NCBI GenBank assembly: GCA_030248215.1
Contig: JASANG010000998.1
Location: forward strand, 1 to 64,000
Origin: Enoplolaimus lenunculus
Lineage: Eukaryota; Nematoda; Enoplea; Enoplida; Thoracostomopsidae
Reading direction: 5' to 3'
DNA length: 64,000 nucleotides
Part shown: piece by piece, positions 23,534-38,100 of the stretch
Layout: every line of letters begins with the position of its first letter
Numbering within the stretch: the stretch's first letter is position 1
The notes under the pieces: generated by a model
Told to the model about the DNA's origin: nothing
The model's input: only the letters and a program-made list of their open reading frames with translations
Database searches by the model: none
Translations under genes and position numbers: made by a program

Positions 23534-26500
23534 CTAATTTTTAGAAAACCCAATTTCAACATCACTATTATTCTTGTCCAGCTTAGCTTCGCTATGCCCG
23601 TGCAAATCTTGCACTTCATTCCGATTTCCATTTTCGCCATACTCTATTTCCATATCATATTCATCATCGCTATTTCTGTACAGCAGTAATCCAGACTGGT
23701 TATCTGTAGTAGCTCGAAGCATTGCGCGCTCAGGACTCGCTTTCAAGGACGCAAACGAGCCACTGGCCAAACGTTTCAAAGGCAAATCGGTATAAGAAGC
23801 AGCATAGTTGTTAGTGCGAACAGTTGTTGCTGCCGAGATCTGATTCAGTAGCGAAGCCGGAAGAATACCAGAGATGATCGACCGAATTGAAGCCGACGGG
23901 GAACGATTCCAAAATTTCGGCTGAAAATCGTCCATACCTCGATGGACAACGACATGCGCAGAGTCACCCTGAGCACGCAACGCTGCTAGATACTGCATGA
24001 AATCATGCGTCATTAATGATTGCGCTGTTGGTTTTTTGTAGCTATAAAACACGGCGACTACATTAAAAACTTTACTATTTCAAAAGTTGCAACACTTTTC
24101 TGACTTGAAACTAACACTATAACTACCAATTTAATATCAGGTGATGTGTTCGGCCTACGTAATACTGAAAACTGATGTGGAATGAAATACTACATAGGTA
24201 TTTTCTTAACGTGGTTGATAACACAAAATCATTTTGCATAAATTGAACGCCCCATCGTTTGAAACATTATATTGTAGCAACTCGAAAAGCAACTCAATAA
24301 AATAGTTTTAACGAATGTAATAGTATTGAAAACTTCTATCCTCCATACAAATCTAGTGCAATCTCCAGTAGATGACCTTTCAAACAGCAGCTGTTCTGAG
24401 GTAGCGTTTTAATTCAAAACTAACAAACAAACAAACAAATAAACAAACATAACTTACAATTTCAGCAACAGAGACGACGCAACAACAGTCACAGAAGACA
24501 TTGCCATTGCAGCTGCAGCCATCCATGGTTGTATTCCAAATCCAAACGGTTTAAAAACTCCTTGAAAAAGAATAAAACCAACTATTTTAAAAGATACAAC
24601 AGTCACTTCGTCAAATACGATAACAAGCGTAGCACAGACTTCCATGATCGTTCGGTTATTAACAAACAAAACTATACGAGTCAACAGCTTTCATTTTGCA
24701 AAGATATTTTCAAGTTACATAATTGAAAAGTCAAATGTGCATCCCATAAAATAAAACTAATTTGTGAAACCAAAACTATTTCAGTTATCAAAAGTTACTA
24801 CCTCTATGTTTCATTTCAATCAAGTCAAACAAAACTGTAAACACCAAATAATTCACACACGAATTTACCTGCTGCAACTGGAATTCCGATCAAATTGTAT
24901 ATGGATGCAAATAGAAAATTCAGCCGAATACGCTTGGTTGTTTTGGAAGACAACGCAATCGCCGCGCAAACATCCAACAAATTATTCTGTAACCGTATGT
25001 TGTAAAATGCTAACGAAATCATAAATGACAATCGACAGCCATAGACAGAATTAGTTGCGGTTAATTTTTTTTGCTCGTGTCTACAGACGCGGCTACAGTC
25101 TTGTTCAAAACAGCGGTTGTAATAGAGTTTATAAGCCATTGAAAATTTAATACTAGGCTACTACAACGGTTGCTCTCGGAGTTATGGTCGTAGGGACCTG
25201 AAGTAGCATAAATCACCGTCTACCTGGCATTGCATACAAGAATCACGGTTGTATTTAATTCTGTCCATGACTGTAGTGTAGAACGCACTTAGTTTGCAAG
25301 TATATATGTATGTATCATATTTCAGTTTTTAGTTACTAAAGACAAATATGTTTTATCAACATGATTTTCCCGTAGCAACTCAAAAACCTAGAACTTTGTT
25401 CTGCCCTAATTTATGGTACTTAACAATGAACCTACTGTAACACTAGGACTTACTACAACTAAAGTATCACAGCTGCAGATATCAACTTTCACATAGTAGA
25501 TCAAATGCAAACCCTTTGTCAACTTTCCAAGCGTACCCACACAGTGATACACAATTTGAGAATCAACAATTACAGTCTGAATAGTGCATTCAAGCTATGT
25601 CAAAACGTTGGAATTTCAAGATTTCAGCTTATATACTTTAATGAGAACGATTCCTGCAGATTCAATGGCAACATCAGAGCCACTTGATATAGCGATACCA
25701 ACATTCGCTTGCGCCAACGCTGGACTATCGTTAATTCCATCCCCAACCATGGCAACCTAAAAGACAATTAATAGACATTGGCGAAGAGTACACACAAAAT
25801 GTGCGATTTTTACATAACTAAAATTACGACAGGATATTCAATTTTGATTACACATATCGTTAATTTTCACGGATGCCAAAACCCTGAAACCAAACAGCCA
25901 AGGACTTGAAATATTTTTCTGTCATCAGATTTTAAGCTATATAAAACAAATAAATTCGTCCACAGACATCGAAACGACAACAAGTTTAAAAACGGAACAC
26001 GCGGGTCTTTTCTTGGCAATTTTATGCCTATGCGTTTTTGTGGACGCAAAAATCAGCAAAGGTCGACTGACAAATTTGTCTGGAAAACGCTAAGCATAGT
26101 AGTTGAATAAAAATTGGAATTCCGTCATAACGGTACTTTTATGTACGCCGTACAAGCCGTAAAATAACCGAGCTATCCAGCTTGGCCAAGCAAGCAAATC
26201 GGTTAAACGATGTTGCGGCAAAATGTTCACTCCATACAAATAGTGTCGGGCAGTGATCATTAAACACAGCATAAATTACATGAGGACTGAATAAAACTGG
26301 CAGAACGGTATTTTTCAAATTATTCTAGTCACAGAACATTCCTAATTTTACGCTGAAAATTTGCAGTTTTACTCGAATTTTGCGGTACGTAATAAGTATC
26401 TCGCGCAAATAATCTGTATAGAACACAATGCCATAAGAAGTTACTTCAACAACTGGTCAGCCAACCCGGCCCAACAGCAAACTCCCAAATTATGTCACCT

Positions 26501-29500
26501 CCTGTTCTACGCATTCTATCCTAACGAAAAAATGGTATGACGCTTCGCACTAAAACACAGCCCCAGTTTTATGTTATATACGAATGTGTTTTCCATACAG
26601 ATACATATTATCTGGACATTAATGTTCTATAAATTAGAAACGATTTTCACCAATAATAAACATCTTTCCACATCATTAAAGTTATTTTACATACACCAAC
26701 GCAGTAGGATTACTCGATACGTACAGACACTGAAAACAAACACTTGTTTTTTACAAAACACTATACAAATAAAAGGATTTTTCTTTAGCTATTGTAGCAA
26801 CGCTGTTCGGCATATTATTACGCCAGCTCAAATAGATACGTAATTTTGTCTAATCTCAAAACAGCGGGCTCTGTCTGAACCCAATATAGCAAAGCTTATT
26901 CTATAAGAAGTAAGAAAAAAATGCTCTTGAATATTAGCACTGCGAACAAGGTATGCAATCCAAAGCAACACGTTAACGTAATAAATTAGCACTACGCTTG
27001 GTTTTGCCCACGTATAAAAAGCTGAGTTGACGAACTAGATTGCAGATAATAAAAGCTACTCTTCGCAACTACGCATGTATGTACAGTCAATACATAACCG
27101 GACTTAAAAATGTCAAAAACAAAATCGGAAAGCGAACATAATGCCAGTTTAATTATACTGTTGCTAACATATTTTTTAACATGAAGCGTGTTACTGAGTA
27201 AGTAAAAGCGCTGAAACAGCAATTTCACCTCCAATGTAGTGTGCTCCTATCATAATCCACATAACCGGTTATCCGTTTTTGGCATAAATATCTGTGTTGA
27301 TTGAAATTTCTGTTACACAAGTACGAGAAATTCCACTATTTTACGCTTAATAAATTATAGCCTTACTATTTGATTGTGATTTTGTTGTAGTTGCTCAATT
27401 TTCATTCGTTTATGGCTTGGTAGCACTTCGGCAAACACTCTATTAATGCCAGCCTGTAGCAAAAATAATACGTTTTCCTAGTTCAGCCACAGTTTTCTGA
27501 TTTCGTGTCAGGAAAGACGTTCAGAGTTTGCATTCAGACAATGTTCTGTTGTTTTAACTAGCATGTATAATAACACTTTATATCACACGTTTTAGAAATT
27601 GAAAAGCAAATAAGTCGAGAGACAAAGCCTGTGGGCAAGATGTGCCCAAATTGTATTGCAGCGAAAAGTCGGATAATTTTGGCAACTATGTTACCGATTC
27701 AACTCCATAAAATATAAGGTTTATCAAAATTATTAATAAAAAGTTACGCGCGGGCTTTTGAGGAAAGCAGAGATCACAACGATTGCTAAGTTGGTTTACC
27801 CTAACGACAACAACTATTTGAACTATAGGTCGTTCCACTAAATTTTGCGCGATGGCTTCATGATAGCCATTATTCGATATGTTTCCTCAAACGTGGGACG
27901 CGCTTAACTCATATTAAAACATCAGCCAGAAAACTGAAGTTCGAGAAAACTGAAAGTAAAACTTTTTGAGTGTTTTCTCACCTGCTGAGCAATGGCTTTG
28001 GCTGTTTTCGCGTTATCTCCAGTTAATAACATCACATCAAGTCCTCGCTGCTTAAGACTATAAACAGCCAACGGCGCCTCCGGTTTCATTTTATCTGTTA
28101 CGGATATCATTGCAGCAAGAAATCCTATAATTAAGTCTTCTGGTGAAGACAATTCACTGTTAATCTATAATTGTATACAGATTAAGCTCATTTTCTCAAA
28201 TACCTCATCAGAAGACAAACCTAAAAATCGGATCAAATAGGATTGCCCACAACAACAAAAATTAGCAACGACTTGCGCATTGAAGAAAAAATTTAATTCT
28301 GGTGCAGCCTACTCAAAAAAGTAGCTGGCGTATTAGCTTGCGCCATACCATTAATAGCACATAACACCACGATACGTCCTGCCCGAAGTTCAGCAGTCAT
28401 GAGCTCTGTAACTTGGTCGCCAACATTAATACCATTTCGTTCCATCCATTTTTGATTACCGACCAAAACATTCCAAACGGCCGATTTGTTGGTGGCAGAC
28501 GGAACGCTAGATAAGTCTGAAACATCAGTTAAACAACCGTTATTGTAATAGCGGCTGGGCTGCATATATATGAATTTCTAATTTTGATTAACATTCCTCT
28601 AAACCTTTAGCGTTTAAACACAAAATAACTCTGTTTTTGACTTAATTCCAAAACCAACTTCTTAAGTCATGTTTCTACAACACCGCCCAAATTCGATCAT
28701 TGTCCTTATGTAGAATATCTCACTTCATTGGCAAAAACACAAACTACATATTCTTCATCAAAACATTCAAACGCACCCTCTGCGTATAACCGAGTGTGTC
28801 CAAGTTTCACTATTTCAACATCGTTCTCTTCATCGCCGTCACGTTGAGCAACACTATCAGTTGTTAAACATCGCATAACAACTGGATGAATATTCTTCAC
28901 AGTGCATCTTATGCCGCAACCCGGAACGGCGAAAAAATCAGAAGATGTCGCAAACGATTGAATAGACAAAAACTTAAAAATCGCAAATGTATACAGCACA
29001 TTACCAAAGGCGTTCACTATGTCCAGACTGAGCGGGGATCCTCAACCGGGGGTCCATCTGTTTGCAAGAGGCGAAACTTCCCGAAAGGAGCTGGCTAGCG
29101 GGTATTTTCCCCATAAAACGACGTTGAATTCTGCCTTAAAAATTCCCCGCGCTTTATTTTTAATAGAATTGCAAAATTTAATAATAGATACTCGAACCCG
29201 GAATTTCACAAAACCAAAACCCAAAAGAGGGAATTGTCTACGTCAAAACAATCCCGAACCTGGGATTATGCCTCAATGTTACTGTTAGGCACCCCAGTCC
29301 TCTCCCACCGTAAATACGACTATGCTGTGTTGGGGCCAGTGGCGGATCCAGATTTTTTGGTGGGAGAATCCGAGGTTAACCGAGTCCCCAACGTCATCAT
29401 TCCGAAAATGACAATTTCAGCTCTGGAGTGGCGAAAGCTCAGTCGTTTCAGGAGCGTATAACGTCAAGTAAAGTTTTGTGAGTGAATATTGTAGCGAACT

Positions 29501-32500
29501 AGAGACACTCTGGCATGAATGCCGCAGCGAGTTATTCAAACGCTTGTGTAGGTCGGTGAGAGAAATAATAGAAGGAGAATTCGCGAGCAAAAAGGCAGAC
29601 GCAGTTTTGGCGTAGCTTTAATCGTATCATAATTACCAGATTATGCCAATGTTTAACGTTATAAAAACAAAACCAATCAAGAATTTTTTAAAAACGTTAG
29701 AATCAGAATTACAACCAACCTTTTCTTACAAGTTATTTTAGTTAGTATTTTAATGTTTTAGAAATATTTTTACAGAAAACTTAAACTTTATAAAAAATCA
29801 AGCCTTTAAAATATTTAAACCTTCCAAAATTGGGATAAATTTCAAATTTCAAATTTATATCATATTTTCCTACTTTCCTTTAAAAAGTGCGATACCCACC
29901 TAGCAGTTATGATGAACCAAGTCACACTTCAACAATTCATAAGTTGTAAGTGAAGCGTTACAATACCCTTGACACCAAAACCAGTATATTGCACACTATG
30001 AGGGGGGCCTCCAGGATCAATCTCCCGTTGACAACCAATCATTAAACTTAAACGTAGTTTTACATGAAATCTTTTTAATGAGCTAAAAGGTCCAAAAAAT
30101 TCCACCATTTCCTTTTAAACACTTCTGTAAGAAACATGACAACAATCCAATACCAATCTAATTTGCAACAAAAACCATATTCGCAGCACTTACATCTTTA
30201 ATATAACCAGTAATTGCTCGGGCAATTGGATGATCAGAATTTGCTTCCGCGGTACCAATTAGTATACACAAAACATGCAGTGGATAGTAATGATCCGGGA
30301 AAAATGTACATACTTTGCTAACTTCGGGCTTGCCACGTGTTATTGTGCCAGTTTTATCGAAAACAACTGTCTTGACCTGTAATAACAACAACAATTCCAG
30401 ATACTGAAGCAGGTGACCCTACGCCGTAACGCTGCAACGATTTGTATAACGCGGTGTGCTGATTTGTACGTTTGCGCAAGGCTCAAAAGTAACAGCTTAC
30501 GTTTTGGTTAAACAAGAACAGATTGAATCGCTTTTCCAAAACTTTTAGCACTTGCGGTTGCTAACCTCAATCCATGCTTTAATGAATTCGTGTTTCAATA
30601 TTTCTATTGCTTGCAATAAAATTTGGCTTGTAAATATCCATATCAAACGGCTAAAGTTTTAGTTTTATACAACACTTTTTCTAAACACTTTATATATGAG
30701 ATTTTCTGAAGTCAAAATTCAGATGTAGAATCTGTTTTGAACAAGGCAAACTTGCAATGGCTTCGGATTCGGTGAAATCGTAGATTCGATGTTATCTGCT
30801 CAACATAGTTTTCTTATACAAAAACGATGTTTTGCCATTATATTACTGGCTTCTCCACAGTTTGAAAATTTCCGCCGGGGGGCGTTTCCTGGGGGCCCCC
30901 AGGAGTTTCCTGGGGGCAGCTGATTTTGCTGGGGGGAAGTTTTCCTGGGGGGCCCAGATGATCTGGGGGTCCTGGGGGGCAGGCTTAAAATTTTGCAAAC
31001 CGACTTTTTGGACCATTTTTTCATTCTAGACCGTGTTTCCAACTAGTTACTACGGGTATTTGTAACGCTATTAAAAATTATGAGTACTCAGGTTAATATA
31101 AAATCATATTTTGCCGAATGTCCGCCTCAAAAGAAGTCCAGGTCTTTACGTTTTAACATTGAAAATTTTTGACCTAAAAAAGTCCTGGGGGCCCCCAGCA
31201 AAAAAATTTGCTGGGGGGCATTTTGCTGGGGGGGCGGCCGAAAATTCGCCGGGGGGCCTTTCCTGGGGGCGGCAAAATTTTCGCCGGGGGAAAAACGAAA
31301 ATTTCGAAAAGTGCTGGGGCCCCCTGCCCCCGCTGTGGAGAAGCCAGTATTATAAAAACATCCTATTTTACATACCTTATGAGCCATTTCAAGCGGTTCG
31401 CCACCCTTAATTAGTATTCCATTTATGGCACCAACTCCAGTTCCAACCATGACAGCAGTAGGCGTTGCTAAACCAAGGGCACAAGGACACGCAATTGCAA
31501 GAACGGTTATTGCTGACTCAAACGCATACTTTAGTATCACTTCCATACGTGACAAAGAGTCTGCGTCCTAGAAATTCGAAAATTAAGCCGACAGACTAAA
31601 TATATTTGTAGCATTGAACAATAATTACCGTACTTTCTTGGTTCTAGCTATCGTGATAAATCAGTACATACAAAATCCAGTCACCTCAAGTATCAGACAG
31701 ACCAAACTACCTTTTCATCATAAAGCGGATCAATAATATGAATATCTGTGTAGCCAAGGATCAACCAAAACGTTAAAGTCAACAGCGAAATCAATATCAC
31801 ACATGGAACAAATATTCCAGCAATCCGATCAGCAAGTTGTTGAATGGGCGCCTGCAACATTACAAGTAGATACTGCAAAGTGTTCTCTATATGAATCAGA
31901 TTCCGATTCCGCATACTATTAAAATTTTAAACATCAAAAATTACACAGCACTAACTTTAAAAACAATACTCACAAGCAAAATCATTTGAATAGACAAACG
32001 GGAATTTTGCAAAAAGAGCAGGTATCGATGTGACAAGTATTGGAAAACATTATTAACAAACATGGCACATGACGCTAATGTGGTACTATATTTTTACTAT
32101 TTTAAAGTTGTCCGGCATGTTCGGCAACGCAAATGAATTGCATTGAAGCATAGCATCACATAATAATTATTAGTAAACCATTTTTGGGCTTGGGGAACCA
32201 AGCAAAAAAGGCCACTCTAAAACCTTTACATGTCATTACACCTAACTAACATACAAAATTTTGAATACCGTCAAAAATATCATCATTCGCTTCAATATTT
32301 AAATGTAATTAGAGACAACATACGTCTTGTGTCTTGGGTACAAGTAACCATAGATTCATATGAAATCTGGCTGCAATAATTATTTTTCTCAAGTATAACC
32401 TTTGATGTTTGAGCTTCTTCGATTAGTTTCACGATTTGTGCTAATGTCGAATCTGATCCAACATGTGTTGCTTCAATTAGTAGTAAACCATTTTGATTGA

Positions 32501-35059
32501 GCGAGCCGCCAATCACACTAGAACCTACAAAACAGGATGCAAAATAAATAAACCTAAAAGATTTACGTGGCGAACAGAAATTTCACACACGACTACTGTA
32601 ACAGTTTTTCGCGGTATAAAAACTGCAGGACTTATTACCAAGTATTGATATATGCTACACGCAGTTAGAATGTTGCAGAATTTTGTTGGCAATACTACCT
32701 AAATAAACGTCTTAGTTCGTTAAACAAAGCTATTGAAATAATAAGTGTATTTCATTCAGTAGCAATGCAGCAAAAAACTATCCTGCATTTTACTCGAATA
32801 CACATTACATAGACTTCACAGTGTAAAAAATCTTACCTTCTTTTTTATTGACGGGCATAGATTCACCAGTAATGAGAGATTCATCTGCCATGCTTTTGCC
32901 TTGGGCCACTTTACCGTCCACCGGAATTTTCGCGCCGGGTACGACCTAAAATATTTCAAAGATCAGCAGATTGCTATAAAATGGCGTATATCTCAGCACG
33001 CGCGGGACACATTAAAACTATGGAAATTTGCAACAATATTGAGGAATTATATCGCATATTATGTTGCCTAGTTTCGGCGAATATTTACTACGTTTGTAGT
33101 TTTATTAAGAAAATTTAGTTACGCGACAGAATATTTAAATTAGTACCAAACAATGTTCTAAAATATTTCTCAATTATTTAACCTTACTTTAAGTATATCG
33201 CCTCTCTGAACTAAATCAGTAGCAATTTTCATTTCTGAGATCACATTGCCTTCACTGTCATACTGTAGAAGAACGGCTTCCTTTGCTTGCAGTGACATTA
33301 GCTTGCTGAGTGCATCTGATGTTTTGCCCTGAATTTTAGCTCAACGAATAAGATTCTGAATAATATTCCAAGTTGCATCACTATCCGAAACAAAGCCGAA
33401 GCGATGATAACAACATAGCAGCGACCAAATATATAACTATGGAAATAATAAAGTTACCAAATAATAACTTAAAGCTGGTTGACCACCCTGCGGAAAAAAT
33501 TTTAATTCGCTATAAAAATTAACAAGATATTTGGTTAACCCCATAAGATTTTAGCAACATGAAAGATTCTTTGGTTTTTTAGCTGAAATGATATTTACAC
33601 GCAATTTCTGTGCTCAAAAATGTAAAAAACCTTTGCAATGTGTTCTAGCCATCGTCCAAACGACACAAACACAATCAACATAGGAGTAACGTCAAAGAAT
33701 GTCTTTGGACTTTTGTCCCATCCAAGCACTATAGCGAAGACTAGAACAAGCACTGAATAACTGTAAGCAATCGTCGTTGCAAGCATGATTAACACATCCA
33801 TATTCGTAGAGCCGTGCCGTAGAGCTTTGTAAGACATGACATAGAAGTAGCGACCGCCAAAAATCTAGAACAAACATAACCAGTACAACATAAGACAAAT
33901 AGTGAATAGCTGTGAAAATAACCTAAATCAGCATAAACGAATTATCAAAAATTTCAGGTTATAAGAACTACAGTACAAAATCGAGAATCATTATTTGCAG
34001 TTTATAGTAGGATCAACTACTGAATTTCCTATAAATTAACTGTAAATAGAAAATGCCAAAAGCTGTTGATGATTTTGAAAAGCGAAAAAACCCGTTATTA
34101 AGAGCACACGAGAGACAAACTGTTGCCATAACTAAGTGTGGATACGAAAAAAATTCAATTCCTATTCTGAAATCTTTCTCTATCGCAAGCAGACTATAAA
34201 TCGATAAGTAAGTCCTCGTAAAGTTAAGATGGAAAGTCAAAATAGCTCAAACAACACAATCATTCTTACGGCTTACCTGTACCGGTGTGCATAATAAAAG
34301 TAATAAAAGGTTATCAATGGATACACCGCGAAAAACAATGGTTTGATGATGGTGATTCACCCAGTGGTAATAAACCATGATAACAAAAACTGGAACGCCA
34401 AAAATCAACGAGACGAAAAACGCTGACCGCCACCTGTAACGACAATCAAACTTCTAACTTTCACCTGCTGTTTTGTTAAATTTTGAATCACTACAGTAGT
34501 TTACTGTTAGCCATCATATATGGCTAAAAGCAAAAGCGGACGTGTGCACTGATGTTAAAAATATTACATCGTGTACAAGACAAAATATTTTTCGGCCATT
34601 GAGGGACCTTCCCAGTCACAGTGGCGAGCAATTAGGCTAGTACAGATTATAACCCGATACAAAGCACTGAAAAGTCAGCTAAAAACTTAAATTCCAACCA
34701 AAGCTAACTTTTTGATTTCAGATTTATGATCTAAAGCCGATGCAGCATCAGAACTCGGCAACGTGCAATTGAATCCCATGGCAACGATAGCGTTAATGAT
34801 ATCGCGAGGTCCAGTTTGGTTTGGATCAAAATAAAAAACACCTTTACCAGCAGGCAACAAAGTAACTGAGGCGCTTTGAATACCAGGAATTTTTATTACT
34901 GACGATTCGATTTTATGTACACATGAGGAACATGTCATTCCGGAAATCTAAAATATAAACCGGACACGAGTGCTAGTCGTCTCACTGATACGGTATTAAT
35001 AATAAATTACATTAATATATAACTTGTACATTACTCTTAAATTCTACTTAGTAGTAATA

Positions 35060-35121
<62 letters not shown>

Positions 35122-38100
35122 GTACGTTCTAAACAAAATATTAAAACGTACTAAAACTTCAAGCTTTCCTCCTTCGGCAATGTCTTCTTTCACTGAGGCA
35201 CCAAACCCCAAGTCTTCAATGGCTTTTGCAATTGTGTTCGGCATAATTACGGAAGCGTCATATACGACCTCCGCTTTACCAGCCATTAATGCAACAATAA
35301 TATTACTAACTCCTAAAAATAAATTTTCAAGCAATGAAACTACCGATCTATTATTACAAGCAAAACTGTCATTTATTTGCCGAGAAAACTGCACAGGACA
35401 TCTTCGCACTGGTGCAATTGCTAGAGCAGAGTCTGCAGCTTAACAGTAAAGTTCCTCTGCCTTCTATACAAGTTTAAGTAATTTTACAACCTCAGCACAT
35501 TATTGATTGTTTATAGAATATTTTGACGATAATTATTATGTTGTAGGACTAAACATCCAACGAAAATAAGTGCACGTTACACCATCTGTAACATTTATAA
35601 ACCAGTAGCGTAGTCATGCAAAAACCACTCTATTTACCATCTATCCGAGAAATGTTCTTTTCGATATTTGCCACGCACGATGCACAAGTCATTCCTTTGA
35701 CAACAATGGTGCATTTTTCAAACCCGTTTTGCAATTTCTGTGTCGCCTAAAATCAGTTTGCTTCATGATCAGAAGTAAATATATCTACGTAAAAACGCTA
35801 TAGCGCTGTTTGCATAAACTAAACACTATGACGGTTAGCACAACCGCAAACCAACAGCGTAGCTGGCGAATTCATGGATAAAACTCAACCTGAAAATTTT
35901 GTACACGATTTTTACACACTGTGTTCGTTTACAACACAAAAACCCACCCCTATTCGAAATTTTTATAGAACGAAACCACCTCTTTCCAAACTCATGGTTA
36001 CGCCCATTCCGCAGCGCTCGGACCCCACCCCGATATCTTTGGGTGACAAATGAATAATTTTCTTCGCTTGAAATTAGCAATCCCAACCTGAAGCTTGCAG
36101 ATAAACACAAATTTTGCTAAAGCAACCACAAAGCGGAATGAGTCTCGTCTCGGTCTCGACAAATCTCGGTATTTAGCAAATATTCTGAAAAACACAAAAA
36201 CCGCCCATCCCTGACCAGAAACAGATACCATACCATATCCGAAAAATCTGGATTGGCAAACATTATCATTAGGTCTTTATTTTTTGACGCCTCGGCTTTC
36301 ATTGCAGAAATTTTGGTTTGAGATTTCGTGTTATCCGTTTCTATAACACAAACAAATGTTTAAAACACAAAGTATGAATTGAAAACGCTGCACCGTGTTC
36401 CAATTTTACAAGTCCTATGATATACATAACGACACTGACTTTAAGGCTACTTTTACGCTACTCATTTAACCATTATGTGCTTCAAGATTAATACATTAGT
36501 CATTTAGCACAGATGCAAAACTACATTTTTGAAATGAACACAAATCGCTAGGTTCTATACAAAACAGTGTTTACGTTGCACGGGCTGCAACGAAGCATCA
36601 AAACCCATATCATCAATTGCATCACAAAGTTGTTCAAGTGTCCACTAAAATAAAACAAGATAAGTACACAAACACAAATTGCTGCACACTAAGCAGAAGT
36701 GACTAAATGAGTGAGCTGTCACTCTGAATTGCGAATTATTGATTAAAGTTGACTCTAAAACCCGAAATTGAAAAGTAACTTGGTAAGCTCTGATCCAAAA
36801 ACGAATGCCTACCGCTAACAAAATCTATGAAGTCCAAATTTCGCACACTTGCACAAAACAAGTTTTTCTTACCAAGTCTGTCCTATAGTCTATTAGCGCT
36901 TTTTTATCCGTAAGAGATACAACTATTTTATAAATTCCTTCCTTCTTCGACAAATTCTCTTCAATTGCGTTTGTGCATGATTTACAAGTCATGCCCTCTG
37001 AAAAATGAAAAATCGCAATTAAACAGAATAACCTAACAACGGTATGAAACTCTAAATTTGAATATAATGACAAATTACGCTGTATATATCGTATATCGTT
37101 ATTCACTTTAGGTAACACTCAATGAGTTAGTTGCAGGGATCTGCTGATTAATCGGCATCGACATCGGTAAGTAATAATCGGCACTTTTCGTGAGTATCGG
37201 CATCGGCCCTGCAAAATAATGCCGATTATTTGCCGCTACTTTTTGTACAACAGTGCGATGGAATGCTATCAATCTCACTTCTTGGCGTATATACAACCAG
37301 TCTGATGAGCGAAACTTATCTCTTTTGTTTTTATGTTTGAAAAAATTAACTGAAATGAATCGTTCTCATAAATTTATAACCGTTTATGGTGGTTAGGGAT
37401 AGGATTTAAGTCTTCGCATAATAATGTAATATAGTATTATCCTATCTGTTCTTTAAGCACGGTGTACTAAAGTTGTAATCGGCATCGTTTCGGCATAGGC
37501 ATATTTCCAGAATAAGAATCGGCTTCGGCAAAAAATTTTGGTATCGAACCAGCACATTCCTAGTTAACTGTTAACATAAACACTCGTTCTACGATCTATA
37601 TTTAAACACGACATTCGGAGAAAAGTAAAGTTTGCTAATATGTCAACTTAGTAGACAAAATAAGAAAGTACGGCAAATAAAAACAAGCAATTAACTTTGC
37701 AGCAGACTGACAATTTGCTGACAACATCATATTTAAAACTCAAGTTAAATTCGAATGTAAGTTCGAAGTAACTGAACTTGCGTTTAAATTTACCCTGTCG
37801 CAAACCCACTCTTAAACACGAGAGAGTCATACCAATATAAACGGTCGCAGTGCTGTGCAACATCTTTTTCCATTCCGTGTTATCTGAACCAAATTCAGCT
37901 GGCAGCTGCTGAGTATTTGTCACTTCAAATCCCATGTCTTCAATGTCAGTTATTAGTTGACGAACATCAATGTGTGCCGAATGTATAAATTGAAATGTCG
38001 CGGACATTGTTTCTAATGATACGTTCAAGCGAACAAGACCAGCAATACTTTTCTTGGAAAAATTGGATTCAATCGTCGATGTGCATGAGTGACATGTCAT

